From positions 1-61,235 of the forward strand of contig DYOB01000005.1 in the NCBI GenBank assembly GCA_020720765.1: 61,235 bases of DNA. The letters are read 5' to 3'. Below are positions 25,952-36,834 of the stretch, in pieces. The translations under genes were made by a program, and so were the position numbers. Each line of letters starts with the position of its first letter. The stretch's first letter is position 1. Origin of the DNA: Borreliella garinii (GTDB taxonomy: Bacteria > Spirochaetota > Spirochaetia > JABEVK01). The notes below the pieces were generated by a model that ran no database searches, was not told where the DNA came from, and saw only the letters and a list, made by a program, of their open reading frames with translations.

Positions 25952-26625
25952 GCAACATACTCGAAATCCATCAAGTGACCAAAAGATTTAATACCGACGG
26001 TGAAAGCCTGCTTATTCTCGAAGACCTCGATTTTTCCTTGAAAGAAGGTGAAACAGCTTCCATCATCGGAGAAAGCGGGAGCGGGAAAAGTACCCTCTTG
26101 CATTTGATTGCCGGCTTGGACAGTGTCAGTTCAGGGATGGTGATAGCATGCGGCATTCCCGTTTCTGAAATGAATGAAGAAGATCTGACGAACTATCGAC
26201 GGCATAAAGTTGGAATGGTTTTCCAGTTTCACTTTCTTTTGCCTGAACTTACAGTCTTGGAAAATGTTCTTATGCCTGCTTGGATGTCCGGACTTCAAAA
26301 ACCTGTGGCAGAGAGAAAGGCAAGGGAACTTCTCGATCAAACCGGGATGTCAACCAGACTTGATTTCTATCCTTACCAACTCAGCGGGGGTGAGCGTCAG
26401 AGGACTGCTCTGGCGAGGGCTCTTGTCAACGATCCTGAAATTATCCTCGCCGATGAGCCCACTGGAAATCTCGATGAAGACAATTCAAAGATTGTGGAGG
26501 ACCTTCTTCTCGGACTAGTAAGAGACCACGGGAGAACCCTCGTCCTTGTAACGCACGACGCCAAGCTTGCGAACCGGGCTTCCCGAAAATACAGGATGGA
26601 GCATAAGAAACTGTGGACCCTATAA
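25948..26625 (+). CDS. lolD: Lipoprotein-releasing ABC ATPase LolD
   Basis: 225 residues. Walker A 'GESGSGKST' (about 43-51), Q-loop 'VFQFHFLLPELT', ABC signature 'LSGGERQR' (about 144-151), Walker B 'IILADEPTGNLD' and the H-loop 'LVLVTHDA' are all present and intact. It powers lipoprotein extraction by the flanking LolC/E permeases. It overlaps both (ATGA upstream, 13 bases downstream). Confidence 0.93.
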   Translation: MSNILEIHQVTKRFNTDGESLLILEDLDFSLKEGETASIIGESGSGKSTLLHLIAGLDSVSSGMVIACGIPVSEMNEEDLTNYRRHKVGMVFQFHFLLPELTVLENVLMPAWMSGLQKPVAERKARELLDQTGMSTRLDFYPYQLSGGERQRTALARALVNDPEIILADEPTGNLDEDNSKIVEDLLLGLVRDHGRTLVLVTHDAKLANRASRKYRMEHKKLWTL

Positions 26626-27917
26626 AAGAACCTTCGCTGTGGTACCTGGTCTCAAAATTTTTTAATAATGTAATTAAGGGCAGGGAAGAGAGCAGGGCTC
26701 TAAGAGGGAGTATTTTGGGAATGGCTTTGGGTCTTGTTCCCCTATTGACTGTGATCGTTGTGGCTGACGGTATGATAGACGGGATAACGGCACGGTATAG
26801 AGAAACCCTCAGTTACCATTTACAAGCGCATCCCTTCGGTCTTTCAGCACCCGAGGATATCGGCCAAATCAAGGCCACCCTCGCCGGTATCGAGGGAATA
26901 TCAGGTTCTTTTGAGGAACGACAGGGTTTTGGACTCGCGTATGCAGGGTCGAAGAGAACCGGAGTGACACTGAGGGGTTTGGATGATGCACTGCTAAACG
27001 ACCCTGGTTGGAAATCTTATATTAATTTTTCGAGCGGCGGACCGAATTTCCATCATGACCGTGAAGTTCTACTCGGTGAGGAAGTTGCTAGAAAACTCGG
27101 TGTTAGCGTCGGAGATGATATCAAGATTCTCACCACGAGAAGGGCTGAAGGGAGAAGTTTTCTCCCTAAAATCACCACCCTTCAAGTTGGCGGAATTTTT
27201 TCCACCGGATACCAGGATCTCGATAGGCTTTGGGTGTTGATCCCCATCGAGGCTGCTAAAAGACTCTTACCCGAAGGTGATTATTTCAGCATCATTGGAA
27301 TAAAAATCGAAGACCTGACTCAGCTTACGGAAAAATCCTGGGAAATTCAGGAGAAAATACTGGTCGGTTGGAGGGTGAAAACATGGTTCGAGATCAATAG
27401 GAACCAGTACCAAAATTACCAGACAACGAGGGCGCTGCTGATGATCATCATGAGCATGATACTCCTCGTTTCCGCGGTCAGTATTTCCTCATCTTTACTG
27501 ATGACGTATTTAGAGAGGAGAAAGGAACTCGCCATTCTCAAAAGCCTGGGTTTCTCGCCCAGCTTTATTCACAGGTATTTTGCCCTCTTGGGTTTCTTTT
27601 CAGGTTTGATAGGAACGACTCTCGGTATTTTTCTCGGAACATTAACAGCGGTGAATATCAACGGTATCATCCGTGGGATAGAGTCCTTCCTTACCTGGGC
27701 GACATCTGCTATTGCTTTACTCACAGGTCAACCGGCCGACCCTAATTTTAAACTCTTGAGCGATGCCTATTACCTTGAAACTATTCCCATCAATCTAGAC
27801 CTTTCGACTATGTTTTTGGTTGCACTCTTAAGTCTTCTTTTTTCAGTCACAGCGTCTTGGATCCCTGCACTTCAGGCAAGTAAACTCAAGCCTTTAAGTA
27901 TCCTCAGAAAAATATGA
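26613..27917 (+). CDS. lolE: Lipoprotein-releasing ABC permease (LolC/LolE family), second copy
   Basis: 434 residues, GTG start within the lolD 3' end. TM1 is near 30-55, and the periplasmic domain runs to about 265. The C-terminal permease core has 'YLERRKELAILKSLGFSPSFI' as coupling helix and TM segments near 268-295, 325-350 and 395-420. It pairs with the first permease to form a LolCDE heteromer. It overlaps the downstream methyltransferase (ATGA). Confidence 0.88.
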   Translation: MDPIKEPSLWYLVSKFFNNVIKGREESRALRGSILGMALGLVPLLTVIVVADGMIDGITARYRETLSYHLQAHPFGLSAPEDIGQIKATLAGIEGISGSFEERQGFGLAYAGSKRTGVTLRGLDDALLNDPGWKSYINFSSGGPNFHHDREVLLGEEVARKLGVSVGDDIKILTTRRAEGRSFLPKITTLQVGGIFSTGYQDLDRLWVLIPIEAAKRLLPEGDYFSIIGIKIEDLTQLTEKSWEIQEKILVGWRVKTWFEINRNQYQNYQTTRALLMIIMSMILLVSAVSISSSLLMTYLERRKELAILKSLGFSPSFIHRYFALLGFFSGLIGTTLGIFLGTLTAVNINGIIRGIESFLTWATSAIALLTGQPADPNFKLLSDAYYLETIPINLDLSTMFLVALLSLLFSVTASWIPALQASKLKPLSILRKI

Positions 27918-28807
27918 CACCAGATCAATTAAAGGAACTCCGACAAACCCGCGAAGAAAGAAGTTTATCAGCAGAAAAGGAAGGTGTTGAGGCTTTTAGG
28001 GTATGGGAATCTGAATCCCTGGGGTTAAGCCTGGATGTTTTCGGAGGAACCTACATCCTTTGGGTATCTAAAGAAGCGCCATCCGATAAAAACCTTATCG
28101 CCCAGGCTTTAAATATAGATGTTTCTAACTTGATCGTTAAAAAAAGGACCATTCAAACCCGGGATTTGAAATATCAAAAGATGGCTAAAAGCCCGTGCGG
28201 ATTTTGGATTCAGGAAAAGGGGTTGAAGTTCTGGGTCGATCCGTGTACTTACCACGATGTCGGTCTTTTTTTAGACCAAAGAATCTCTAGAAACCTCATT
28301 TCTTCTTGGTCCAAAGGGAAAAAGGTGCTAAACTTATTTTGTTATACAGGTTCCTTCTCAGTATACGCTGGGGCTGGTGGTGCTAGGGAGGTACACAGTC
28401 TTGACATGAATGAAAATTACCTTACTTGGGCAAAAAAAAATTGGGAAGCCAATTCTCTTGGTAAAACCCTCTCTCGCTGGTTATCCAGGGATGCCCTTGA
28501 GTATCTTCGGTCCCAGACACCCCAGAAGTACGATATGATAATCCTTGATCCTCCCACATTCTCTTCAGGGAAAAAAATGCGCGAAAGTTGGGATGTCCAA
28601 CGAGATCACGTTTGGGCCCTGAAAAAATGTTTTCAACTTCTCGAACCGGGCGGGATGGTGTATTTCTCGACGAACTTTAGCCACTTCAAACCCGATAAAT
28701 CCCTAGTTCTATCTGAAAATTTCAAGGAACTGACCAAGGAAACACGGACCTTTGATTTTCCAAAAGGCGGACACAGAGCATTTATTTTCAGGGACGTCAA
28801 ACAATGA
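27914..28807 (+). CDS. RlmK-like 23S rRNA methyltransferase
   Basis: 297 residues, class I SAM methyltransferase. Motif I 'VLNLFCYTGSFSVYAGAGGA' (about 137-156), 'SLDMNENYLTWAKKNW', and motif IV 'IILDPPTFSSGKKMRESWDVQRDH' closely follow the C-terminal RlmK half of E. coli RlmKL (m7G2069 of 23S rRNA). There is no PUA or THUMP domain, only a 100-residue beta N-terminal region. It probably methylates large-subunit rRNA; the exact base is not certain. Coupled by ATGA to lolE and to mcsA. Confidence 0.8.
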   Translation: MTPDQLKELRQTREERSLSAEKEGVEAFRVWESESLGLSLDVFGGTYILWVSKEAPSDKNLIAQALNIDVSNLIVKKRTIQTRDLKYQKMAKSPCGFWIQEKGLKFWVDPCTYHDVGLFLDQRISRNLISSWSKGKKVLNLFCYTGSFSVYAGAGGAREVHSLDMNENYLTWAKKNWEANSLGKTLSRWLSRDALEYLRSQTPQKYDMIILDPPTFSSGKKMRESWDVQRDHVWALKKCFQLLEPGGMVYFSTNFSHFKPDKSLVLSENFKELTKETRTFDFPKGGHRAFIFRDVKQ

Positions 28808-29070
28808 AAAAAGAAACCTCCGGATTCTGCACCCATTGCGGTTTGACAAAAAAAGAATGGAATGAAACCCATTCACTGGGGTGTTCCCGATGTTATGTCA
28901 TATTTGCAGATGAGGTTGAGGCCTACCTAAAAAAAAGGAACTTCTCGACAAATTATACCGAAGGCCTGAATTCTACGCTCGAATGGTCCTTAAAACAGGC
29001 ATTAAAACGGGAAGATTATGAAGAAGCTGCGAGAATTAGGGATGTCCTTCAGCACTCGGAGGAAAAATGA
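28804..29070 (+). CDS. mcsA: Short McsA-like zinc/UVR protein
   Basis: 88 residues. A single zinc-ribbon with Cys9/Cys12 and Cys27/Cys30 is followed by a UVR motif (about 50-85: 'EWSLKQALKREDYEEAARIRDVL'). Firmicute McsA is about twice as long, with two zinc modules before the UVR domain, so this is a minimal form. McsA activates the arginine kinase McsB and links it to ClpC. The gene order mcsA-mcsB-clpC is kept here, but ctsR is absent. Overlaps both neighbours (ATGA). Confidence 0.82.
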   Translation: MKKETSGFCTHCGLTKKEWNETHSLGCSRCYVIFADEVEAYLKKRNFSTNYTEGLNSTLEWSLKQALKREDYEEAARIRDVLQHSEEK

Positions 29071-30128
29071 AGAGTTCATTATTTCAAGCCCTCCATCCAG
29101 ACTGGGTTTCAGAGGCGGGTAATTTCCAGGAAGTTATCATGAGCACGCGTTTGAGGCTTTCAAAAAATATCGTTGACTATCCATTCCCAAACCAGATGAA
29201 CATAAACCAAAAAGCTAAATTCTTGAATTCGGTAAAAGTTTATCTTGAAAAGTTTCAAAAAGACCATGTATGGAACGAGTTTGGAAACCTCAGTGCCCTT
29301 CAAAAAAAACTAACAACGGAAAGGCGATTGATCCACACAAGCCAAATTTTGGATTCATCCCAAATTATCTGCCTTGGAAACAAGGAAAACGAAGCTGTAA
29401 CGACATCGGGCGTAGACCATTTTCAGTTTATCGGGTTTAGCGGCGGATGGAATTGGTCGAAGGCTTATGAAAGGGTTTCTTCTCTTTGGGAAAAATGGTC
29501 AGAGTCATGGAATTGGGCTTACAAAGAAGGGCTTGGCTGGCTCTCCTGTGAACCTAAAAACTTGGGATCGGGTATAAAGATATCGGTAATAGCGCATTTA
29601 CCTGCTTTAGAGATGAGTGGAAAACTTATTGACGCCATGGAATTGGCGGAAGAGAACAGACTTATCTTTCGGGGATTCGCTGGCGGCGGGGATAAGAGCC
29701 GGGGGTGTATTTATCAGATATCAACCGGAGCCAGTACGGGAAAATCAGTCAACGATCTAGCCGAAGAGCTCCATGAATGGGTTTCAAAACTGAATGCGAT
29801 GGAAACACACGAAAGGGAGAATTTGAAGTCGAGGTCTTTTAACCATATTGAAGACCTGGTTTGCCGCGCTCTGGGAATGTTGATTCATGCCAGGATGATG
29901 TCGGAAGAAGAGGCACTCGAACATCTTTCCTATTTGCGATTTGGCGTCCTTGTGGGTATATTTAAAAATATAAGTATGGGAGAAATAAACCGATTATATT
30001 ATGGGATCCAGCGCGGCCATTTGATGTTTTGGGCGGAGGCGAGAAATCTGCAAACCACCGACTGGGATAGAATGAGGTCAACGTATTTAAGGGATTCCCT
30101 GAAGGATGGTACTTTTTATGATGTTTAA
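29067..30128 (+). CDS. mcsB: McsB-family guanidino kinase homologue, catalytic residues lost
   Basis: 353 residues, normal McsB length. The fold landmarks are kept: '[16 protein letters not shown]' (26-41), '[15 protein letters not shown]' (Cys161), '[12 protein letters not shown]' and 'GCIYQIST'. The phosphagen-kinase motif NEEDHxR reads 'SGVDHFQ' (114-120), so both Glu and the following Arg are gone. The GEGxEALG loop reads 'GGGDKSRG' (206-213), so the second catalytic Glu is Lys210. The 'LRASV' Arg is Lys171. The C-terminal phosphoarginine-binding RDxxRA is reduced to 'WDRMRS'. It is therefore probably a kinase-dead scaffold for McsA/ClpC, or a kinase with altered chemistry. Confidence 0.82.
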   Translation: MKSSLFQALHPDWVSEAGNFQEVIMSTRLRLSKNIVDYPFPNQMNINQKAKFLNSVKVYLEKFQKDHVWNEFGNLSALQKKLTTERRLIHTSQILDSSQIICLGNKENEAVTTSGVDHFQFIGFSGGWNWSKAYERVSSLWEKWSESWNWAYKEGLGWLSCEPKNLGSGIKISVIAHLPALEMSGKLIDAMELAEENRLIFRGFAGGGDKSRGCIYQISTGASTGKSVNDLAEELHEWVSKLNAMETHERENLKSRSFNHIEDLVCRALGMLIHARMMSEEEALEHLSYLRFGVLVGIFKNISMGEINRLYYGIQRGHLMFWAEARNLQTTDWDRMRSTYLRDSLKDGTFYDV

Positions 30129-32616
30129 AGGGCTTACTCAAAGGGCTCAAAGAATTCTCACTGTTGTTGCTCAAGAAGAAGCAAAAAGGTTTCATTCCGA
30201 CCAGCTCCACCCCGAGCACGTCGTTTTAGCTTTACTGCGCGATGGTGAAGGGATAGGCTACAAGGCCCTCCGCTCAATGAATATCGACCCTATGCTGATG
30301 TTCAGGGAAATAGAATCCCTTATCCCTAAAAAGCAGGGGGGATTCATCCTTGGTGATGTCCCGCCGTCCCGAAGAGGGAAAAAAATCCTCGAGGACAGCG
30401 CCGTTGAAGCACATATACTTGGTCATGACTACATTGGTACAGAACACCTACTCCTCGCCGCAGTTGCCGAAGCCGGAAGTGCGGTACAGAATTATCTACT
30501 TTCAAAAAACGTCGGCATTGAAGCCTTGCGTGAACTCATCCACGAGTTTTCCGGCGGCGGTGGCAAGTTAAGGGAAGAACCCGCAGCGTCACAACCAAAA
30601 TGGAAAAAACCCCAAACAACTTTTGTTAAAAAACCCACACCCGTTCTGGATGAGTTTTCACGGGATCTGACGCTTCTCGCCGCCAAACATTCCCTAGATC
30701 CTGTTGTCGGTAGAGAAAAAGAGATCAATAGGGTTATTCAGATTCTGGCAAGAAGGACAAAAAATAACCCGGTCCTTATCGGTGAACCAGGGGTAGGCAA
30801 GACGGCCATCGTGGAAGGTTTGGCCCAAAAAATTAATGACGGGGAAGCACCCGAACTCCTCCTTAATAAGAGAGTTGTATCCCTCGACCTTGCCGCTCTC
30901 GTTGCCGGAACAAGGTATAGGGGAGAATTCGAGGAAAGACTGAAAAAACTTCTTAAGGAACTGACTTCAACGGGGAATGTTATCCTTTTTATCGACGAGC
31001 TTCATACGCTTATCGGAGCCGGTGCTGCCGAAGGTGCAATAGATGCTTCCAATATCCTCAAACCTTCCCTGAGCCGTGGCGAGATTCAGTGCGTTGGTGC
31101 AACCACTATGAATGAGTATAAAAAATACATTGAGAAAGACGCTGCCCTCGAAAGACGGTTTCAGAGCGTCCTGGTGAAGGAACCCAGTGTTGAAGAGTCC
31201 GTAGAAATTCTAAAAGGGCTGGCTTCACGTTATGCCCAGTTTCACCATGTCAGGTATACCCAGGGTTCCCTGGAAGCTTCAGCCCACCTTTCACACAGGT
31301 ATATTTCCGAGCGTTTTCTCCCGGATAAAGCTATAGACCTTATGGATGAGGCCGGCTCGAAAAAAAAGATCAGCCAGGCAGGGGTGCCACCCGAAGTTGT
31401 CGAATTTGAATCACAGGTCGAGGCCCTTCTCAGAGAGAAATCCGAACTCGTCAACGGACAGAATTACGAGAGAGCCGCCGAGATCAGAGATGAGATCCGA
31501 TTGCTCCGTGAAAAAATAGAAGAATTGAGGTTATCTTGGCAGACCAGGTCGCTCGAAACCGCCCCAGAAGTCACGGAGGAGGATATTCAGTCCGTGATCA
31601 GCGAAATCACAGGAATACCCCTGGATAATATTGCAGCAGGGGAAGCAGAGAAACTCCTAAAGATGGAATCCGTTCTCCAAGGAAATGTTATCGGTCAAAT
31701 CGAAGCCGTTCAAGCTGTTTCGTCTGCCATACGTAGGTCACGCACTGGGATGAATTCCCCGAAACGCCCTTTAGGTTCTTTTATTTTCTTAGGACCTACG
31801 GGTGTGGGTAAAACCCTCCTAGCTAAGACACTTGCTCAGTTTCTCTTCGGAAATCAGGAATCCCTTGTGCGCATCGATATGAGCGATTATATGGAGAAGC
31901 ACAATGTCTCAAGGCTCGTTGGTGCTCCTCCGGGGTATATTGGATACGACGAGGGCGGGGTTCTCACAGAAAAGATCAGAAAGAAACCCTATTGCGTTGT
32001 TCTTCTCGACGAGATTGAAAAAGCACACCCCGATGTTTTTAATCTACTTTTACAGATACTGGAAGAAGGTGAACTTCAGGATAATCTAGGCCACACGGTG
32101 AACTTTAGGAATACCATTTTCATCATGACAAGCAACGCCGGTGCCCGTCAGATTACTAAAACGGGTTCGCTTGGGTTCCAAACCGGCACTCAGGAATTGA
32201 GCCATAACGAAATCAGGTCGAGCGCCATGGGTGAATTAAAACGGCTGTTCCGGCCGGAGTTTCTCAATAGGGTCGACGAAATCGTTGTTTTCAGGGCTCT
32301 CACCACCCAAGATGTGGAAAAGATTTTTGACTTGCTTTTCGCTGAAATCCAGGACCGCCTACTTGAACGCAATATGAGGCTCGAACTTTCTCCTAAAGGC
32401 CGTCAATACTTTGTTGAACAAGGTTACGATCCGACTTTCGGAGCCAGGCCTTTAAGAAGACTGATCCAGAAAGAACTCGAAGATCCTTTAGCCACTGAAA
32501 TTTTAAAAGGAACCTTTAAAGCGGGGGACTTGATACTGGCGGAGTTTAAAAAGGATAACCTCACCTTCCGTTTAAAGGACCGCACGGTGTACGAAGTGAA
32601 TGTTAGCCAAGGCTAG
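30118..32616 (+). CDS. clpC: ClpC-type AAA+ unfoldase
   Basis: 832 residues from the ATG at 30118. ATGs at 30106 and 30121 are also possible; the McsB stop lies at 30126-30128. N-domain with two Clp_N repeats (about 1-145); AAA1 with Walker A 'GEPGVGKTA' and Walker B 'ILFIDELH'; a middle UVR-containing coiled coil ('[15 protein letters not shown]'), characteristic of ClpC; AAA2 with 'GPTGVGKTL' and '[13 protein letters not shown]'; a C-terminal D2-small domain. It unfolds substrates for ClpP, which is not in this window. The UVR motif is the docking point for McsA-type adaptors. Confidence 0.95.
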   Translation: MMFKGLTQRAQRILTVVAQEEAKRFHSDQLHPEHVVLALLRDGEGIGYKALRSMNIDPMLMFREIESLIPKKQGGFILGDVPPSRRGKKILEDSAVEAHILGHDYIGTEHLLLAAVAEAGSAVQNYLLSKNVGIEALRELIHEFSGGGGKLREEPAASQPKWKKPQTTFVKKPTPVLDEFSRDLTLLAAKHSLDPVVGREKEINRVIQILARRTKNNPVLIGEPGVGKTAIVEGLAQKINDGEAPELLLNKRVVSLDLAALVAGTRYRGEFEERLKKLLKELTSTGNVILFIDELHTLIGAGAAEGAIDASNILKPSLSRGEIQCVGATTMNEYKKYIEKDAALERRFQSVLVKEPSVEESVEILKGLASRYAQFHHVRYTQGSLEASAHLSHRYISERFLPDKAIDLMDEAGSKKKISQAGVPPEVVEFESQVEALLREKSELVNGQNYERAAEIRDEIRLLREKIEELRLSWQTRSLETAPEVTEEDIQSVISEITGIPLDNIAAGEAEKLLKMESVLQGNVIGQIEAVQAVSSAIRRSRTGMNSPKRPLGSFIFLGPTGVGKTLLAKTLAQFLFGNQESLVRIDMSDYMEKHNVSRLVGAPPGYIGYDEGGVLTEKIRKKPYCVVLLDEIEKAHPDVFNLLLQILEEGELQDNLGHTVNFRNTIFIMTSNAGARQITKTGSLGFQTGTQELSHNEIRSSAMGELKRLFRPEFLNRVDEIVVFRALTTQDVEKIFDLLFAEIQDRLLERNMRLELSPKGRQYFVEQGYDPTFGARPLRRLIQKELEDPLATEILKGTFKAGDLILAEFKKDNLTFRLKDRTVYEVNVSQG

Positions 32617-35383
32617 TATACTCTTTCTTCTCTTAGTAAATATTTACCTAACAGCCCAGACTCCGGAGGAGGATTTTGCCCGCATCCGTGGTCTGTATTC
32701 AACACAACAGTACAGACTTGCTGTAAGGGACCTGACGAGGTTTTTGGAAAGATACCCTACTTCCCAAGATAAAGACGACGCAGAATACCTTCTTGGTGTG
32801 TGCCGTTTTGAAATACAGGATTATTCAGGGGCCTTGAGCGTTCTGCGCCGCTTTGAGAGGTCTTACCCCGACTCCCCCTACCTGAAAAGGATTTATTTTT
32901 GGAGAGGGCAAGCCTTAAAGGCAACGGGGCAAAATTCAGAAGCCCAAAGGGAATTTGAAAATCAAATCCAGATGGAACCCCAAGGTCCTTTTTTCGGACC
33001 GTCTCTTTTCTTTTTGGGCCAGGTTCTTGAATCGCAGGAAAAATTATCGGAAGCGGAACAGACCTACGCCCGAGCCGCACGTGCACTCAGCCTCAGACCA
33101 CACGGCGCAGCAAGTATTCTCAACAGAGCCAGGCTACTCCGGCGTCTAGGGAGAAACCCTGAGGCCAGGGATGTTCTCAACCAGGTTTTAAACCAAGGTG
33201 ATTTGCCCAATTCCAGAGAGTTGATTCTTGAGTACTCCAGAGTCCTGGTCTCCCTCGACGATTCTGAAGGTTCGAAACGTCAACTTGAACGTCTTTTAAC
33301 TGGATCTCTCAGGGATGAAATTTATTACAACGCTGTGAGAGAATACTTTGCACTCTGTGTAAAGCTGGGTGAGAAAGAAAAGGCACTCGAACTTTATGCT
33401 CGGGCTGAACCCTTGTGGCAAACCCGTGAAGACATTCTTTCCCTTCGTGCAGACCTTTTACGGGAAACAGGAGACATAAAAACAGCCCGGGATATTTGGA
33501 GAACCTTGGTCCAGAAAACGGGCACCCCTGTCGCTCAAGCAGCAGCTTGGAACCTAGCTGTCTCTTTAAAAAGCGAGAACCCGCAGGAGTCGGGTGTTTT
33601 TTTTCTTATCTGTGAAAACGGTCCCGACGAGGTGGTTTCCCGCAATGCAAGATGGGCGCGGAGTTATTCTTTAGAGGGTGAAGAACTTTTCAACTTGCTG
33701 GATCAAGTGGTTTCGGACGAAAAAGATAAGAACCGTCATTATTCCGCCTTACTCCGGCTTCTTGAATGGGGACAAAAGAAAGGAGACGCGGTGGTTCTAA
33801 TTAGAGTCTTGGATATGCTGCTCAAGGATTATGCTGAATCGCCCGCTTATGATACTTTTTTATACACTCGCGCCCGTTTGAGAGGGGCTGAAGAATCCGA
33901 TCTCGCCCTTGCTGAATTGCAGACTTTATTAAAAGATTTTCCGGGTTCCATCCACCGTGCAGAGGTTTTGTATTTTATCGGAAATATTTATGCCCGGAAT
34001 GCTGAGTTTTTAAGAGCTGAAGGATTCTTTCATAATGCTTCCCAGGTGGCTCAAGGCGAACTCAAAGAACGGTCCCTTCTTTCACGTGGTATTTCTCTTA
34101 TCAACGGGGATAGGCGAGAATTAGGGATAACAGTATTTCAGCGGCTGCTTTCCGAGTATCCAGAAACAACCCATAGGGTTCAAGCATCCCTGACGCTGGC
34201 ACAATCTTTAACCCAAACCAAAAGGTACTCTGAAGCAGAAACGCTCCTTCTTGAAACCGCCTCCAGGGTTCCAATCATGGAGGCGGAAGTATGGACTGAA
34301 ATGGGCTTTGTAAAAATAAAACAGGGCGACTTTTCATCGGCATCATCCTGGTTTCAACGAACGCTTGGAAAACAGGGTTCAGATTCAAGGTTAATTGTAA
34401 GGGCTCTGGAAGGTTTAGCAACCTCCCAAATCGCTTCTTCCCAGTGGCGTGAGGCAGAAACCACCTTAAATCACCCAGCCTGGTCTTCAACGCAGAAAGA
34501 GCCGGTAAGACTTGCCTTTCTCGCCTTGGTCTACGCTGAGACTTCAAGGTACAACCAGGCCTTTTCAGTGACAGACACCCTTTATCAAAATTACCGAACC
34601 AGCTTATCCGCTAGGTCGGTCCTCCTCGATCTGGCTACCCGCGAAAGCATCCCTCCGGCTCAAGGTCTCAGGGCCCTCAACCTCCTCAAGCAACGTTTTC
34701 CTGAGTCTGAAGAAAATTATCAGGGAATGTTAAGGATTGCTGTCATCTATTTGCAACTTAAACAATCCTCTTTACTGGAACAGTCTATTCAGGAATGGCT
34801 GGAAAAGTTTGGGAAGGATTCCTTGCGTTTTTCGGGTGCAAGAGTCCTTGCAAAATTGTTCAATGAAATATCAGATAGGGAAATACTCGAAAGAATTGTT
34901 AATAGCGGTTCGAATCTTTCAGCCTCGATTTCCGCCGAATTCTACCTCATAAGAGCAAGACAGCTGATGGAGGCTGACGAAGACCGGGCTAAAACTTTGC
35001 TTCAGAGAATCATGCAAAATCTAACCACCGCCTCCCAAAAAGAAGAAGCAAACGAAATCCTAGCCGGAGCCTCGCTGAGAAAACGGGAATACGAGGAAGC
35101 CGATACGATTTACCGCCGACTTACTCTCAGCCAGGATTCTGAAATGAGGTCTTCGGGTTTCCTGGGCTTGGGTTTGGTTTTAAAGGCACGCGGGATTTCT
35201 TTGGAAGCTGCACAAAATTTCCTTCTTTCCGGAAAACAGGGCCCGTGGGAAAATAGCGCGAGGGGACTATGGGAAGCGGTTCAAATGTATAAGGGTTTGG
35301 GAAACAGTGTAGAAGTAGCGAGGATTTCAGCACAACTCAGGACCGATTTCCCTGACAGCCCCTGGACCCGACGGCTCGAGTAA
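32600..35383 (+). CDS. Large secreted TPR protein
   Basis: 927 residues. A signal peptide (about 1-20, ending 'NIYLTAQ') is followed by TPR-like helical repeats through the whole protein. Clear units include '[34 protein letters not shown]' (given here only as residue region 42-76) and several 'A.F..A.....G' units further on. Such proteins work as periplasmic or outer-membrane scaffolds. The initial region resembles YbgF/BamD-type repeats. The start lies 17 bases inside clpC. No enzyme motif is seen. Confidence 0.75.
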   Translation: MLAKASILFLLLVNIYLTAQTPEEDFARIRGLYSTQQYRLAVRDLTRFLERYPTSQDKDDAEYLLGVCRFEIQDYSGALSVLRRFERSYPDSPYLKRIYFWRGQALKATGQNSEAQREFENQIQMEPQGPFFGPSLFFLGQVLESQEKLSEAEQTYARAARALSLRPHGAASILNRARLLRRLGRNPEARDVLNQVLNQGDLPNSRELILEYSRVLVSLDDSEGSKRQLERLLTGSLRDEIYYNAVREYFALCVKLGEKEKALELYARAEPLWQTREDILSLRADLLRETGDIKTARDIWRTLVQKTGTPVAQAAAWNLAVSLKSENPQESGVFFLICENGPDEVVSRNARWARSYSLEGEELFNLLDQVVSDEKDKNRHYSALLRLLEWGQKKGDAVVLIRVLDMLLKDYAESPAYDTFLYTRARLRGAEESDLALAELQTLLKDFPGSIHRAEVLYFIGNIYARNAEFLRAEGFFHNASQVAQGELKERSLLSRGISLINGDRRELGITVFQRLLSEYPETTHRVQASLTLAQSLTQTKRYSEAETLLLETASRVPIMEAEVWTEMGFVKIKQGDFSSASSWFQRTLGKQGSDSRLIVRALEGLATSQIASSQWREAETTLNHPAWSSTQKEPVRLAFLALVYAETSRYNQAFSVTDTLYQNYRTSLSARSVLLDLATRESIPPAQGLRALNLLKQRFPESEENYQGMLRIAVIYLQLKQSSLLEQSIQEWLEKFGKDSLRFSGARVLAKLFNEISDREILERIVNSGSNLSASISAEFYLIRARQLMEADEDRAKTLLQRIMQNLTTASQKEEANEILAGASLRKREYEEADTIYRRLTLSQDSEMRSSGFLGLGLVLKARGISLEAAQNFLLSGKQGPWENSARGLWEAVQMYKGLGNSVEVARISAQLRTDFPDSPWTRRLE

Positions 35384-35391
35384 TTTACAAT
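35363..35391 (+). promoter_or_regulatory. Candidate promoter giving a leaderless murC mRNA
   Basis: TGGACC (35363-35368), 17 bases, TACAAT (35386-35391), then six bases to the murC ATG. No Shine-Dalgarno sequence precedes murC. Confidence 0.45.
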
Positions 35392-35397
35392 CACACT

Positions 35398-36834
35398 ATG
35401 TTGGTTGAAAAAATTGAACAGTTAGCCGGCTTGCAGGTTTATATGGTGGGTATTAAGGGAACGGGAATGGCCGCCCTTGCAGAACTTATCCACGCGGATG
35501 GAGCTATCATCAGCGGTTCGGATGTTCCTGATCATTTTTTTACAGAAGAACTTTTAAACTCGCTGAATATCCCCTATTTCGCAGGGTTCAAAGCCCTCAA
35601 TGTTCCAAAAGACTGTGATATCGTTATCCATTCGGCCGCCTACGATTCCAGAACGCATATCGAACTTCTGCGGGCAGAAGAGCTGGGTATTCCCGTCATC
35701 AATTATTCCCGCGCTTTGGGTCTATATTCGCGTCTGTTTACCAGCGCGGGAATAGCAGGTGTCCACGGCAAAACCACCACCACAGCCATGACTGGCCTCG
35801 TATTAAGAGGGCTGAAATTTCCTTTCCGGCTTCTTACGGGTTCCGTTGTTCCCGATTTTGGCAATTCCGCCACTCTTAAACTCGGCGGCCAGGATTTTAT
35901 CGCTGAAACCTGTGAATACCGGCGGCATTTCCTCGAGTTTCAACCCAGCACGATTCTTTTAACCTCGGTAGAAGAGGACCACCAGGACTATTATCCTGAC
36001 CTCAAGTCCATAACAATGGCGTTCTCCGAGTACATACACAGCCTGCCTCCGAATGGCGCCCTGGTTTACTGCAACGATAATACGAACGCCCGCAAACTTT
36101 GCGAGGCCTTCAAACTCGAAAGGCCCGATATTCAACTTTTACCGTATGGGTTCAGCGCCGAGGGTGCATATCAGATTATCAATTACCAGAGCTTGGAAGG
36201 TGAGACGCGTTTTCAATTGTCCGGTTTCTCTTTAGAATTTAAAATGCACATCCCTGGAAGCCATAATGTCTTAAACGCCGCCGGTGCCTGGGCGCTGGGT
36301 TTATGCGTTTACCGCAATAGGTTGAAGAGAAATCCAACTCTAATTGAAATGGAAGACGCTCTTGATGCCCTTTCCCGGTACAAATCCTGCAAAAGAAGGT
36401 CGGAAATCGTGGGCGAGAAAGACGGAATCCTCGTGCTCGATGACTACGCACACCATCCTACCGCCATCCGGTTAACACTCAGGGGGATGAAAGAGTTTTA
36501 TAAAAACCGAAGACTCGTCGTGAGTTTTATGAGCCATACGTATTCCCGTACCCAGGCCTTATGGGAGGAATTCTCGAAGGCCTTTGAGGATGCCGATCTC
36601 CTTATCCTCCATAAAATCTATGCTTCTGCGAGGGAACAGGCCCATACAGGCGTCAGCGGTGAGGAACTTTTCAAAGAGACTAAAAAATTCCATAGCAACG
36701 TGCTATACTTTAAAGAACCTGAAGAATCTCTTAAATATTTGACTGCTCACCTTACAAAAGGCGATATATTTCTTACTATGGGTGCAGGGGATAATTGGAA
36801 AATTGGAAAAATGTTTTTGGAGGCACGTGAATGA
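35398..36834 (+). CDS. murC: UDP-N-acetylmuramate--L-alanine ligase
   Basis: 478 residues. The UDP-binding N-domain has 'YMVGIKGTGMAALAELI' (15-31). The ATP loop is 'GVHGKTTTTAM' (about 120-130), followed by the 'ETCEYRRHFLEF' and 'EEDHQDYY' Mg/ATP residues of the central domain. The C-domain begins 'DDYAHHPTAIRLTL', the conserved MurC/Mpl signature. It adds L-Ala to UDP-MurNAc in peptidoglycan synthesis. Mpl recycling ligase has a similar sequence, but the rest of the cell-wall context leaves MurC as the better call. No ribosome site; overlaps yicC (ATGA). Confidence 0.88.
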   Translation: MLVEKIEQLAGLQVYMVGIKGTGMAALAELIHADGAIISGSDVPDHFFTEELLNSLNIPYFAGFKALNVPKDCDIVIHSAAYDSRTHIELLRAEELGIPVINYSRALGLYSRLFTSAGIAGVHGKTTTTAMTGLVLRGLKFPFRLLTGSVVPDFGNSATLKLGGQDFIAETCEYRRHFLEFQPSTILLTSVEEDHQDYYPDLKSITMAFSEYIHSLPPNGALVYCNDNTNARKLCEAFKLERPDIQLLPYGFSAEGAYQIINYQSLEGETRFQLSGFSLEFKMHIPGSHNVLNAAGAWALGLCVYRNRLKRNPTLIEMEDALDALSRYKSCKRRSEIVGEKDGILVLDDYAHHPTAIRLTLRGMKEFYKNRRLVVSFMSHTYSRTQALWEEFSKAFEDADLLILHKIYASAREQAHTGVSGEELFKETKKFHSNVLYFKEPEESLKYLTAHLTKGDIFLTMGAGDNWKIGKMFLEARE

